From Panicum virgatum (Eukaryota > Streptophyta > Magnoliopsida > Poales > Poaceae), in NCBI RefSeq assembly GCF_016808335.1, contig NC_053137.1, positions 4,415,904-4,479,903 of the forward strand: 64,000 bases of DNA, given 5' to 3'. A model generated the notes under the pieces. The model was not told the DNA's origin, ran no database searches, and worked only from the letters and a program-made list of their open reading frames with translations. Positions 35,896 to 47,839 of this stretch are shown here, one piece after another. The translations under genes and the position numbers were made by a program. The stretch's first letter is position 1, and the number at the start of each line of letters is the position of its first letter.

Positions 35896-36081
35896 CCCTC
35901 CCCTGATCCGCCACACCGGAAACCCAACCCAAGCTCCGATCCTCCTCACTCGAGGTCGCCCCCAAGCTCCACCGCCACTACTCACGTCCGTCCCCACCGC
36001 CAGACCAGCTGGCTCCGTCGACCCCAATTCTCAGTTCTCATCAGCTCCTGACCGATTTGATTAGCTCCCTTCCGACCGGCA

Positions 36082-37806
36082 ATGGCGTCGTCCGTCACTG
36101 CTCCCCCGGCGGCGGCTCCGGCCTCCGTGCAGGCGCCGGCGAAGGCCAAGAAGCCGACGCAGCTCAGCCCCGGCACCGGCAAGGCTAGGACCGCGGCCCC
36201 CGCGCGGCCAATGCGCGCCGCTACCTCCGGGCCCAAGTGGAACCCGCTCCAGCGGCTCGCGGCGGCGGCGCTGGACGCGGTGGAGGAGGGGCTCGTGGCG
36301 GGGATCCTCGAGCGCGCGCACCCGCTCCCGCGGACGGCGGACCCGGCCGTGCAGATCGCCGGCAACTACGCGCCCGTCGGGGAGCGCCCGCCCCGCCGCG
36401 GCGAGCCGCTCCCCGTCGCCGGCCGCGTCCCGGCGTGCCTGGACGGGGTCTACGTCCGCAACGGCGCCAACCCGCTCCATGCGCCGCGCGCCGGGCACCA
36501 CCTCTTCGACGGCGACGGCATGCTGCACGCCGTGCGGCTTCGCGGCGGCCGCGCCGAGTCCTACGCCTGCCGCTTCACGGAGACGGCCCGGCTCCGGCAG
36601 GAGCGCGCCATCGGCCGGCCCGTCTTTCCCAAGGCCATCGGCGAGCTCCACGGCCACTCGGGCGTGGCGCGCCTGCTCCTCTTCGGCGCCCGCTCCCTCT
36701 GCGGCGTGCTCGACGCCTCGCAGGGGATCGGCGTCGCCAACGCCGGCCTCGTCTACCACAACAACCGCCTCCTCGCCATGTCCGAGGACGACCTCCCGTA
36801 CCACGTGCGCGTCGCCGCCGACGGCGACCTCGAGACCGTCGGCCGCTACGACTTCGGCGGCCAGCTCGACGGCGCCATGATCGCGCACCCCAAGCTCGAC
36901 CAGGCCACCGGCGAGCTCTTCGCGCTCAGCTACAATGTCGTCTCCAAGCCGTACCTCAAATACTTCTACTTCGCCGCCGACGGCCGCAAGTCCCCCGACG
37001 TCGAGATCCCCGTCGACGCGCCCACCATGATGCACGACTTCGCCATCACCGAGAACCACGCCATCATCCCCGACCAGCAGATCGTCTTCAAGCTCCAGGA
37101 GATGGTGCTCGGCGGCTCCCCCGTGGTGTACGACCGGAGCAAGACCGCGCGGTTCGGGGTGCTGCCGAAGCGCGCCGCCGACGCGTCGGAGCTCCGGTGG
37201 GTGGAGGTCCCCGACTGCTTCTGCTTCCACCTCTGGAACGCGTGGGAGGACGAGGCCACCGGCGAGATCGTCGTGATCGGGTCCTGCATGACCCCCGCCG
37301 ACGCCGTGTTCAACGAGTCCTCCGCCGGCGAGGAGAGCTTTCGCAGCGTGCTCTCGGAGATCCGGCTGGACCCGCGCGCCGGCACGTCCCGGCGGCGCGC
37401 GGTGCTGAGCGACGCCGACCAGGTGAACCTCGAGGCCGGCATGGTGAACCGGCAGCTGCTGGGCCGCAAGACACGCTACGCCTACCTCGCCATCGCCGAG
37501 CCGTGGCCCAAGGTGTCGGGCTTCGCCAAGGTGGACCTGGAGGCCGGCACCGTCGAGAAGTTCTTCTACGGCGAGGGCCGGTACGGCGGCGAGCCCTGCT
37601 TCGTGCCGCGCCCGGACGCCGGCGCCGCCGAGGACGACGGGTACGTGCTGGGCTACGTGCACGACGAGGCGCGCGGAGCGTCGGAGATGCTCGTCGTGAA
37701 CGCCCGCGACATGCGGGCGGAGGCCGCCGTCAAGCTGCCGGGGCGCGTGCCGTACGGGCTGCACGGCACGTTCATCGCCGGCGACGAGCTGCAGCGGCAG
37801 GCCTAG
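36082..37806 (+). CDS. NCED: 9-cis-epoxycarotenoid dioxygenase (ABA biosynthesis)
   Basis: This encodes a 574-residue intronless protein of the carotenoid cleavage dioxygenase superfamily. It cleaves 9-cis-violaxanthin or 9'-cis-neoxanthin with O2 to xanthoxin, the committed step of abscisic acid synthesis in plastids. Four iron-binding histidines are present: His269 (IAHPKLD), His318 (TMMHDFAIT), His383 (CFHLWNAW) and His561 (YGLHGTF). Their spacing of 49, 65 and 178 residues equals that of maize VP14. Residues 1-50 are rich in Ala, Ser, Pro and Lys with no acidic residues, a plausible transit peptide. The helix [17 protein letters not shown] after it matches the membrane-contact helix of NCEDs. 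Length is slightly below VP14 (about 604), the difference lying before the first histidine. The CDS is very GC-rich, typical of grass NCEDs. A copia element sits about 228 bp upstream and a Tekay element about 865 bp downstream. The exact paralogue number is not assigned. Confidence 0.97.
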   Translation: MASSVTAPPAAAPASVQAPAKAKKPTQLSPGTGKARTAAPARPMRAATSGPKWNPLQRLAAAALDAVEEGLVAGILERAHPLPRTADPAVQIAGNYAPVGERPPRRGEPLPVAGRVPACLDGVYVRNGANPLHAPRAGHHLFDGDGMLHAVRLRGGRAESYACRFTETARLRQERAIGRPVFPKAIGELHGHSGVARLLLFGARSLCGVLDASQGIGVANAGLVYHNNRLLAMSEDDLPYHVRVAADGDLETVGRYDFGGQLDGAMIAHPKLDQATGELFALSYNVVSKPYLKYFYFAADGRKSPDVEIPVDAPTMMHDFAITENHAIIPDQQIVFKLQEMVLGGSPVVYDRSKTARFGVLPKRAADASELRWVEVPDCFCFHLWNAWEDEATGEIVVIGSCMTPADAVFNESSAGEESFRSVLSEIRLDPRAGTSRRRAVLSDADQVNLEAGMVNRQLLGRKTRYAYLAIAEPWPKVSGFAKVDLEAGTVEKFFYGEGRYGGEPCFVPRPDAGAAEDDGYVLGYVHDEARGASEMLVVNARDMRAEAAVKLPGRVPYGLHGTFIAGDELQRQA

Positions 37807-38671
37807 CGGGCGACGCGAGAGCTGCCTCGGCGATCACGAACTCTCGACCACCTCGCGTACATACAGAGACTTATTACAGTGCACAGTAGGTAGCTAGTAG
37901 CAGGCTGCTAGTGACGTGGCAACTAAATTATTCACAGCTAGTTGTTGCTTAGCTTAGTACAGGGAATTTAATATGTTTTTTCATTAGAGCAGTAGATAGG
38001 ATGCTGATTACGGCCGTGTGGTACTGATTTTTGGGGCAGACGTACGCCGGCCGTATATGTGTATAGCACCTAGTTATTACCTGTATGATGTATATAGGAA
38101 TTACAAACTTGTAGAATTTTCTGTGCAGAAATAAAGGGATTTATGTACATATATAACTACGGGTGCTTGTTCGTATGTAAATACAAAACAGTACATCTAC
38201 GGATGAGTAGCCATACGTGTATGTATTTTTCTGTATTTATACGCACGCTCCGGTTGCCACCTAACAAAAATTTGCATCAGGTTTCCTTTTGTCGAGTTTG
38301 ACTTGTGTCGGCTACCTGCTTGTCGGAGACACCACTGTGTGAACTGACGACACGACCAGTAGTGTTATTTTTAGTTTAACGGGATGCATGCTCTGTCAAG
38401 GGCAGAGGAGGTACCTTAAAAGCCACTACCATAGGCTAATGGCCGTCAAGGTCGCCTTAAACAAAGTGCTACAAGGATCAACTTGAAAGGAAAGGATGAT
38501 TACATTAATCAAAGTGCTACTAAGTTTAAGCAGATAGATACAGCATATACCTTCCTTTGCACATGCCGAGTTACCAACCATGGACCAACACGTCCACCGG
38601 CTAAGTAGGAAGAGAATCTAGGGGCGGATCTGACTTAAGCTAAGACAAAAGAGTAGAGCGAATAACATACG
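37807..38671 (+). other. NCED 3' region
   Basis: Roughly 37807-38155 is the likely 3' untranslated region. The rest, up to the Tekay element, is short intergenic DNA without a supported ORF. The last five bases, ATACG (38667-38671), are the Tekay target duplication. Confidence 0.6.
38130..38135 (+). terminator. Putative polyadenylation signal of NCED
   Basis: AATAAA 324 bp past the stop codon, in a T-rich setting with TTGTAGAATTTTCTGTG just before it. It is the best plant poly(A) signal in the interval. Confidence 0.55.
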
Positions 38672-41600
38672 TGAAAGGAACCGGTTCCCGAAAAGGCAAC
38701 CCGACTCCCTGTATCGTCGTGATAGTCCTTGAATCAGTCGCTATTACATACAGAACTCATTTCAGACAGAAATCACAGTCATACCAGCGATTACAGAACA
38801 TTCATGGGTTTAACTTATTACAGCATTCGGGATAAAGTAATAATCTCCGAGTACAAGCCCGATGGGCTAAATGAGGTGCAAACATTGGGGATAAAGTAAT
38901 AATCTCCGAGTACAAGCCCGATGGGCTAAATGAGGTGCAAACAGAAAGTGTAGCGGTAACTAAGACTTCATGCTGGTCCTCCTCCGGGAATCTTCTTCTC
39001 CACAGGCATCCTTGAGTGTAGCACGCCTTCAGTCGTACCACCCGTCGTCGTTGTTATCGTACTCCGAGTCATACCATGCATCTATCCAGTCTATCCCCAA
39101 GGATGGGATAGGTCCACGTCACCATCCGCATGAAGCAATATGTGGATGCATTAAGGTAAAAACAATGCCAAGGAAAAGGCTATGGTTTCCTATGCAAGCA
39201 TTTATAACAAGTCATCCATTCACCTTCAGACGCGGGCAGCTCCGGCACCCGGACTCCCGATCAACTAACATCCACTACAACAACTACCCAAGTTCGGTGC
39301 GGGAACTCCCTCTCCCCGCACCTAAGCTGCTATCCGAGCAGGAAAGTGGACTAGAGGAAGGTAGAAGAGTATAAGTGGATCTAACTACAGCGTGGTGCCA
39401 GATCAAGAGTTGTACATGACCGAGTACGCGGCTATATGTATAGTTTTCAACCTGCAGGGGTTGTACACCTGTACCCACTCGCCCCGAATCCAGCCGGCAA
39501 GCAACTCCGACTATCTCCGAGGCACCAGTCAACGAAACTAACGGCTACGGCACCATCCTACTCCCGGTCTGGGGCGCGTCCTCCCGCAGTAGGTCGCCCG
39601 GGGCTGTGAAGCTATCTAGAATGGAATCTCCATGGATCCTGCGATCGGGGGCTAAAGGGTCCTGCCCACTCCCCCTGACACTGAAACACTCTCCTCCTGC
39701 AGTAATCGTGCCGCGTGTAGCTAGCCCGGGCTGGGTCCTCCCTCATAAAGGATAAGTGGTGTGCACGTTTGACATAGTTCTGTCACTAGGGCCACAAAGT
39801 CAAGTCCTTAATCCCACAAGGGCGAGCGTCTTCGTCCACAGTTTGTGTTCCGTAAACACAGTTCGCGATCGGCACCCATTACAGGTATCGCCACCTCAAC
39901 TCATGTTCCCACGGGAACAGCCTTGCACCCACCATAGGTGCTCATCACCCATCATAGGTGCTCACAGGGTTGTGCCCAACACACAACCCCCAGCTCCCGA
40001 CCCTAAGGTCGGAGAAAGGGTCCGCTCGCCCCGCTGTAACCTATCCCCAACTCCTGTATAGGTGGAGGCATCTTCCAGCACGCAAGGACTATACCATATA
40101 TATTGCCATACCCCAATCCCACACACACATAGTAGCAATAGCATACATCAACAAATGATAAACATGGGAAACAAGGAATACGGTAATAAATGGTTATGCA
40201 AGCTCATCTCAACACTCAATTTGGGGGCATAGCATGTCTAGCAAGCAATGCCTAATAGGTATTCAAAACATGGATGGGCGTGAACCTGGGGTTTCCTCGT
40301 AGTGCTCCTGGAAGTCGGGTAGTCGTAGCCTCCGGTCTGCTCCTCGGCGTCAGGTCCTATTCGTAATTACGGGAAGGTATAAGGGTCCAAATGCAAAGAT
40401 GCACAAAACTCCTCAAAAGAAGATCCAAATCACAACAACTCCTACTCTAACACGTAGGTCATGATTTTAGAAGAATTATGAAACTGGTTTCATAATTTTC
40501 GGAGCTACGGTTGATTTATTATCAATTTTCTAAGCCTAAAAGCATTACTGGAAATAATAAAAGGATTTATTATCAATTTCCTCGCAGGAGCTACTGGAAA
40601 TCAGTGGCACGTGGCAGGGCGTGCCACGTGGCATGCTGACGTCAGCATGACATCATCAGGGGGGTCGGGTATGATGACGTCAGCATGGCCCATGCTGACG
40701 TCATCGTTGACTAGGTCAACGTTGACCCAGTCAACAATCAGCGGTCGTCGGCCTCAGGGGGCCCACCGGTCAGTCAGCGGGTCTCGCCGACAGGTGGGAC
40801 CCGCGTGTCAGTGCTGTGAAAAAGAAAAAGAAAACTCGCGTTGTCGGGCCGAAAGTCCTCCTGGGCTTCTCTTCCTCCGTGGCCTTCTGGGCCGAACTCG
40901 GCCCGTCCTCTCCTCCTTCTTCTTTTTTTCTTTTTCTTCTCTCCCCGCTGCGGCTGACAACTCCGGCCCACTTGTCGGCGACTCCTGGATCCTGTGCAGC
41001 CTCCTCTCAATCTGGTGCGAACTCTAGCGCGTGTGTGCGTGTGTGTGTGTCTTGTGTGTGCTGGGCAGGCTCGCCACGCCGCGAACGCGACGTCACGGCG
41101 TGGGCGCGGCGACGGCGCATCGTCGGCGCGATGGCAACAGTGCCACGCGGCTGCGGTTCGACGTCCAGGCGAGCGAAGCTCCGCCTTGGCTCGGGCGTGA
41201 ACGCGCGCAGGTCAGGAGGGCCAAGGGTGCTCTGGGCCGATCTCGTACGCTCGCACGCCGGCGCGGTCGTGGAGAGGCCATGGCGGGCCGGCGGCGGCTT
41301 GGTCAGGCGACGGCGGGGGTTGCAGCGCCGAGGCGGGCAAGAGCCTGCCATCGGGCTCCCGTGTACGCGCGCAGACGTAGCGGACACCAGGCAAGGCCAT
41401 GGCGGGCCCATGGCGGCGGAACGGGGCAAGGCTAGTGGCCTCCGCGGCGGCGCCATGGCACGCCAGCGGGGCAAATCGGCGAGGACCCTTCCAGGGCAAG
41501 CAAGGGTGTCGCCCTGGTGGTCTGGCGGTGGCTGTGCGCACGCACGCTAGGCACGGCGACGCTAGGACAGGGGAACGGCGGGTTGCGGGGTGAACTGCGG

Positions 41601-42715
41601 CGCGGCTCGTCGGCTCCTGGAGGCGCACAGACAAGGAGAACGGTGTTCCTAGGGCTCACTACCGGCGACTCAACGGCGGCCGAAGCACACCGGAGCAGGG
41701 ATTTGGGCAAAGGGAGAACGACGCTCACCCATCGGGTCTGAGGAAGATGTGCTCGGAGCGGTGGCGATTCGGTGCAGGCGGGCCGAGGCAGTGCCGTGCC
41801 GAGCTGCAATGTCGTTGCAGGGGTACGGGTCACCGGCTCGGGGTAGCTCCGGTGGTGGCGGTGGAAGGGGAATTCCCCTTGGTGGCTAGGGTTTTGGCGT
41901 CGGGGTCGTGGGGGTTTTATAGGCGAGGCACTAGGGTTAGGGGTGGCTCGGACTCCGGGGAACGGCGCGGATGTGACGGGCTCGCCGGGCGGACGCATGG
42001 CAGCATCAGGACTCCACGGCGGGCTTTCGTACGCGAGGGGAAAGGGGGAAGCGTGCGCGGCAAGGAATTGGGGCCGACCGCGGGGGCAGATGCGGGCGTC
42101 AGCAGGGCAGTTGGCCAGCGGGAGTCGCGCTCTGCGAGCTGTCGCGGAGCGCCATGGCAGAAAAACCAGGGGAGCGCGGGTTGTTGTGAGGAGGAAGGGA
42201 AAGCTGACAGGCGGGGCCCGCCTGTCAGGGCTCACGGCGGCGAACGGGCGGGGGGAGCGGTAGCGGGCCGGCGCGGAGGGTCAGCTGGGCCTCGCGGGCG
42301 CGTTCGCGCGAGACGCGCGCGTCACGGGCCGCGGAGGGGGTTTCTGGGCCGAACGGGAAAGGGAAGGTCGGTCGGGCTGGCTAGGATAGGTTGGTTTCGA
42401 CCTGTTTCAGTTAGAGGTTTAGGTTAGCTTTTGTATTTAATTTGAATGGTTTTAATTCAAATCAAATACCACATAATTCAACCAAAAACCTTCCAAATGA
42501 ATTTGAAACAAGTAGAGGCAATAAACTCCAAATCCAAATGTAGCACACTAACATTTAGGTCCTTGTGATAGAGTTATAGTTTAAATTCTAAGAATTTGGG
42601 AAAGAATAGCATTATCCCTTAAGTGTTCCTAGTTACTAACACTTCCACGCAAAAAGTTTTTGAAATTTCATACTTTTGAAGATCATAACATTCCGTAAAA
42701 TTACGGGATGTTACA
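38672..42715 (-). repeat. 3' LTR of the Tekay element (left copy)
   Basis: 4,044 bp. It differs from the other LTR by many substitutions and several indels: a 59-bp tandem duplication at about 38829-38946 unique to this copy, about 70 extra bases at about 40551-40625, and missing blocks corresponding to about 51270-51320 and 51630-51690 of the right copy. Long GC-rich ORFs inside (up to 267 codons) are present on both strands and have no recognisable domain. Confidence 0.93.
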
Positions 42716-42732
42716 GTCTCCCCCCCCCCCTC
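42716..42732 (-). other. Polypurine tract of the Tekay element
   Basis: The plus strand reads GTCTCCCCCCCCCCCTC right after the LTR end. On the coding strand this is a G-rich purine tract immediately upstream of the 3' LTR, where plus-strand DNA synthesis is primed. Confidence 0.85.
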
Positions 42733-42753
42733 ACGAGAATCTCGTCCCCGAGA

Positions 42754-45700
42754 TTAAGGGTTTACCGGGGTTTCGAACAGGTGCGGGTACTTCTCCTTCA
42801 GGTCGGCCTCCTTCTCCCAAGTGGCCTCTCGTTCGGTGTGATTGCTCCACAGAACCTTGCAGTAGGGTATAGATGTCCTCCTTGTCTCTTTGACAACTCT
42901 GTCTAATATTTTCTCCGGGTATTCCATATACTCTAGAGTATCTTGCAAATCCACTGCTTCTGCCGGTATAGCTTCATCTGGCACTCGGAAGCACTTGCGT
43001 AGCTGAGACACACGAAAAACTGGGTGTACACCGGCAAGTTCTTCTGGTAGTTGTAGCTTGTTCGCTAGTTCTCCGATCCTCTGAATTACTGGATATGGGC
43101 CAATGTATCTTGGTGCAAGCTTCCCTTTCACATGGAACCTTCGAGTTCCACAAAGTGGTGATACCTTCAGGTACACATGACCTCCAACTTCAAAGGCAAG
43201 GTCGTACCGCCTTTTGTCTGCGTAACTCTTCTGTCGGCTCTGGGCTGTCTTCAAGTTCTCCCAAACCTTGGTCACATTCTCGGCTGCTTCTTCGATCGCC
43301 TCTGGTCCGAAGAAGGGTCACTCTCCGACCTTTGACCACATCAGTGGTGTCCTGCACTTTCTGCCATATAATGCCTCGAAAGGTGACATCTTGAGACTAG
43401 CTTGGAAGCTGTTGTTGTAGGTGAACTCTGCATATGATAGGCTCTTTTCCCAGTCTGTGCCATAGGTCAGAACACACGCTCTCAGCAAATCTTCGAGTAT
43501 CTGGTTGACTCTTTCTGTCTGACCATCTGTCTGGGGGTGGTACGCAGAACTGTACTTTAGTGTGGTTCCAATGGATTCATGCAAGCTCTGCCAGAACCGG
43601 GCGGTGAACTGTGGCCCTCTATCTGATACTATACTCTTGGGTGCCCCATGCAGTCAAAGAATGTTGTCGATGTACAATTCTGATAACGTGGCGACTCTGT
43701 ATGTTTCTTTAACGGGTATGAAGTGAGCCACCTTGGTCAATCGATCAACTATCACCCATATAGCATCATGTCCATTCTGGGTACGGGGTAATCCCACGAT
43801 GAAATCCATGCTGATGTCGTCCCACTTCCATACTGGAATATCCAAAGGCTTGAGCAGTCCTGCCGAACGTTGGTGCTCGGCCTTGATTCTTCTGCACGTG
43901 TCACACTTAGCCACATACTCGGCTATATCTGTCCTCATATCTTTCCACCAGAATCAGTCTTTGAGGTCTTGATACATTTTTGTACTCCCCGGGTGTATGG
44001 AATACTTGGAATCATGTCCCTCCCTCAGGATCTCTCCCCTAATCTGTTCATCCTTGGGTACGCATATGCGATCTTTCAACCATAAGGTTCCCTACTCGTC
44101 AACTCTGTAGTCGACTGCTTTTCCCTCCTTCATTAGTTCTTGTATCTCGAGAATCTCGGGACACTTCTTCTGGGCTTCACGAATCCTGTCCTCGAGATCA
44201 TATTTGATGATCATTTCGTTCAGCTGCCCTTGCTCGATTATCTCAAGCTTCAGCTTATCTAGCTCGTCACACAAGTCAGGCTGTTCATCACGAACCATCA
44301 CGTTATTGCAATAACTTCTTCTGCTGAGCGCATCTGCCACTACGTTGGCTTTGCCGGGATGGTACTGGATATTGAGATTATAGTCCTTGATCAGCTCTAG
44401 CCATCTTCTCTGCCTCATATTCAGTTCTGACTGGGTGAAGAAGTATTTCAAGCTCTTGTGATCGGTGTAGATGTCACATTTGTTGCCAATCAGGTAATGC
44501 CTCCAAATTTTCAACGCGTGCACAACTTCTGTGAGCTCAAGGTCGTGCGTCGGGTAGTTCTCTTCATGCTTTCTAAGCTGGCACGAAGCATAGGCAACCA
44601 CCTTGCCGTCTTGCATCAGTACACATCCAAGACCTTGGCGAGAAGCATCACAATACACCTCGAAGTCCTTCCGGATGTCCGGGAGCATAAGGACCGGGGT
44701 AGTAGTAAGCTTGGACTCGAGTTCTTGAAAGCTAGCTTCACACTTCTCTGACCAGACGAAAGGTACACCATTCCTTGAGCAGTTCTGTCATTGGCTTGGC
44801 TATCTTCGAGAAGTTTTCAATGAATCGGCGGTAGTACCCGGCCAATCCGAGAAAACTTCTGATGTCAGTGATGTTTCTTGGTTGCTGCCACTCTGTTACG
44901 GCTTCTATTTTAGCGGGGTCCACTGCAACACCCTCGGCTGTCAGGACATGTCCCAGAAAAGCAACCTTCTCTAGCCAAAACTCACACTTGCTGAACTTGG
45001 CATATAGCTGGTTCTGCCTTAGCTTCTCGAGTACAATCCGCAGGTGCTCTGCGTGTTCTTCTGCGGTCTCGGAATAGATTAGAATGTCGTCAATGAAGAC
45101 CACGACAAACTTATCCAATTCTTCCATAAACACCTTGTTCATCATGTTCATGAAGTAGGCCGGAGCATTGGTCAGCCCAAAGGACACAATAGTGAACTCA
45201 TATTGGCCGTATCTGGTCACGAAAGCTGTCTTCGGAATGTCTTCGGGGCGAATCTTCATCTGGTGGTAACCGGACCTCAAGTCTATCTTGCTAAAGAACT
45301 TGGCCCTCTTGAGTTGATCTAACAGATCATCAATTCTTGGCAACGGATACTTGTTCTTGATGGTTACCGCATTCAAGGAGCGGTAATCAATGCACATTCT
45401 CATGGACCCATCCTTCTTCCTTACGAACAAAACTGGTGATCCCCATGGTGAAGCGCTTGGTCGGATATAACACTTATCTAGCAAATCCTTCAGCTGCTTC
45501 TTTAGTTCTACCAGTTCTTCCACCGACATCCGATAGGGCCGTTTAGCGATCGGAGCTGTACCTGGTACTAGGTCGATCGCAAACTCGATGTCCCTGTCAG
45601 GCGGTAGTCCTGGCAACTCCTCCGGGAACACATCCGGGTACTCACATACTACTGGTACATCATGTAGTTTTTGCTCTTCTGATCTATCTAGGTGGTACAT

Positions 45701-47437
45701 CCGAGGTACCTCTCGGGATTTTAGGGGTTCTACCTCTATTTTCCTTCCACTGGGGTGTTCTAAGGTTACAAGATGAGGTGAGCATGAGATGACTCCCTTA
45801 TGTTTGGTTAGCCAATCCATTCCCAAAATTACATCTATCCCTTCTGACTTCAGTACAGTCAGGTCAGCCATGAAAGGCATTCCTTGTATCATGATCCTCA
45901 CCCCTTTGCACTCAAGGGTACACCTAAGATCTCCCAGTGGGGAACTGGTTACTATGGGTCGGCTTCTAATGGTCATGGGGAGGGAGTTTTGTGTAGCAAA
46001 CTTGGTAGAAACATAGGAGCTAGTCGCTCCAGAATCGAACAATACCAAAGCTTTTGCACCATTGACTAGGTACATACCTGTCACCACCTCTGGCGCTTCA
46101 CAGGCTTCCTCCTCAGTCATGTAGTTCAGGCGACCATGGTCGGCGGTGCGAGGCATCTGCGCAGGACGGCCAACGGGTGCTGGGCCGCGCGCAAGCGTCT
46201 GGGTCCTCTTGTCGGGGCAGTCGTACGACTTGTGGCCAGGCTTGTGGTAGGTGAAGCAAACAACCGGAGCGGTACCGGTGTTAGCTCGCTGCCCCTGCTG
46301 GAAGCGGTTGTAGCCTCCTCCACCTTGAACTGGTCCCCTGTTGTAGTTGTTCTGGTTGCCTCCCCCTCCGAAGTTCCTGTTTGGTGGGACGGAGCCGGAG
46401 CGGTAGTTGCTCCTGGACGGGGGTGGTGGTGCACTCCTGTTCTTCTGGAAAGGGTAGTCACGCATTAGCTGGTCAGCCCTTCTCTTCTTGTTGCACTGGC
46501 GATCCTCCCAGGTAAGCCTCTCCTTCTTCGCAGCGATGCAACGGTTCACCAGGTGGCGGAGCGTGGGGAACTCGCATCCGGCCACCAGCTGGCGAATCCC
46601 GTGGTGCAGGCCACGCTGGAACCAGAACTGTTTCTTCTCATCGGTGTTGGTGTCATCGGGGGCGTATCGCACCATCTTCATGAAGTGGCGCTCATACTCT
46701 TCCACCTTCATGGTACCCTGGACCATTCTGCGGAAATCCTGGGCCTTCTGAATCATCACTTGCTTCGGCACGTGCTGGTCGCGGAATGCCTTAGCGAACT
46801 CCTCCCAGGTGATGTGAGCGAGGTCTGCATGGGAGTCGCAGTAGCTGTCCCACCAGGACTTATCGGGTCCCTCCAGCTGGTGCGCGGCAATGGCGACACA
46901 CTCCTCGTCATTGCAGTCGGTGAGGTCAAGCTTCGACTCAATGACCCTGAACCAGTCGTCGGCATCCATCGGGTCCTCCGAGTAGCTGAACATCGGCGCC
47001 TTCAGACGGATGAACCTCTCGATCTTCCGGTGCAGGCTTTCCTCCTGGGGGGCGGGGTGTGGTCCCCTGTGCTGAACCCCCTGCTCGGCGAGCTGGGTCA
47101 GGTGCTGCATCCACTGAGTCTAAGCTGCCATGACCTCAACGAGGTTAGGCAGTGGTGGTGGCGTTGGCAGCGCCTGTTGGTGCTGCGGTGGTGGTTCCAC
47201 CTCGATCTATTCGTCGACTTCCTCGTCCTCGTCACCTTCTCCCTCTACCTGCCCTTGGTACTGTTGAGGGGCTTGGGCAGCCGGGGCTGCGTCCCTGCCA
47301 CGCCCCGCAGGCGGTGCTGGCACGGGTGCACGTCCGCGTCCTTGGCCACGTCCACGGCCACGTGCGGCGACAGCGGCTTCCTTACGAGCGGCTTCCTCGA
47401 ATCGGGCCATGATCTGGTTGGACCGACGGATCGACAT
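42754..47437 (-). pseudogene. Tekay gag-pol polyprotein, multiply interrupted
   Basis: It is read from 47437 down to the stop at 42754-42756. Order: Arg/Gly-rich N-terminus, gag capsid ([14 protein letters not shown]), zinc knuckle, protease ([11 protein letters not shown]), reverse transcriptase ([13 protein letters not shown]), RNase H ([23 protein letters not shown]), integrase (zinc-binding CDTCRR, core MDFIVGLP and SDRGPQF), and a C-terminal chromodomain (ILDRVVKETRR ... VLWSNHTEREATWE) that targets integration to chromatin. In-frame stops lie at 47207-47209, 47120-47122, 44092-44094, 43954-43956, 43654-43656 and 43318-43320. A one-base loss at about 44771-44774 shifts frame between RT and RNase H. 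The zinc knuckle has Tyr where its second Cys should be (codon 46247-46249). It cannot make a working polyprotein. Confidence 0.93.
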
Positions 47438-47839
47438 CTTTCAAAAATGAAGGTTAAAAAGGTTTAATGAACGTCACTCAAAAAGAAGGGTCATATAAAA
47501 CTTAATAATTATACAATCAATGTGAAGAACGAAACAATAACATAAAGCACCAACATAAGATCCAAACACTCAGTCAATCATGCATGAGGTACAAGAGACA
47601 CCAGTGCTTATCCGAGGCTAAACCCTAACCCTTGGATAGCACACCCAACTCACGCTCTAGAGAGATACATCGTGAGAAACTCAAAAGGGGTGACTCTTAA
47701 CGATTACATGACACATCATGACAACACTGCCGGCATTTTGGTCCTCGGCACTAGACTACTCATGACTCTCACGCCGGAATGGGACATCGGCGGCTGCTAC
47801 TCTACACCTACCTTATTCTAGCTCTACTACTCACACACT
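47438..47839 (-). other. Spacer between accessory ORF and gag in the Tekay element
   Basis: About 400 bp without an open frame, between the accessory ORF and the gag start codon at 47437. It probably belongs to the leader of the genomic RNA; no splice sites were verified. Confidence 0.5.

Noticed and set aside
36061..37889. Long open frames overlapping NCED (567 codons antisense, 550 codons in another sense frame)
   Set aside because: They are shadows of the very GC-rich codon usage of NCED. Their translations are Arg/Ala/Gly-rich low-complexity sequence with no domain, whereas the NCED frame holds all catalytic histidines.
40611..42427. GC-rich ORFs of 130-270 codons in the left Tekay LTR (and the equivalents at 50501-52251)
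   Set aside because: They lie in LTR sequence, overlap on both strands, are not preserved in frame between the two LTRs, and have no recognisable motif.
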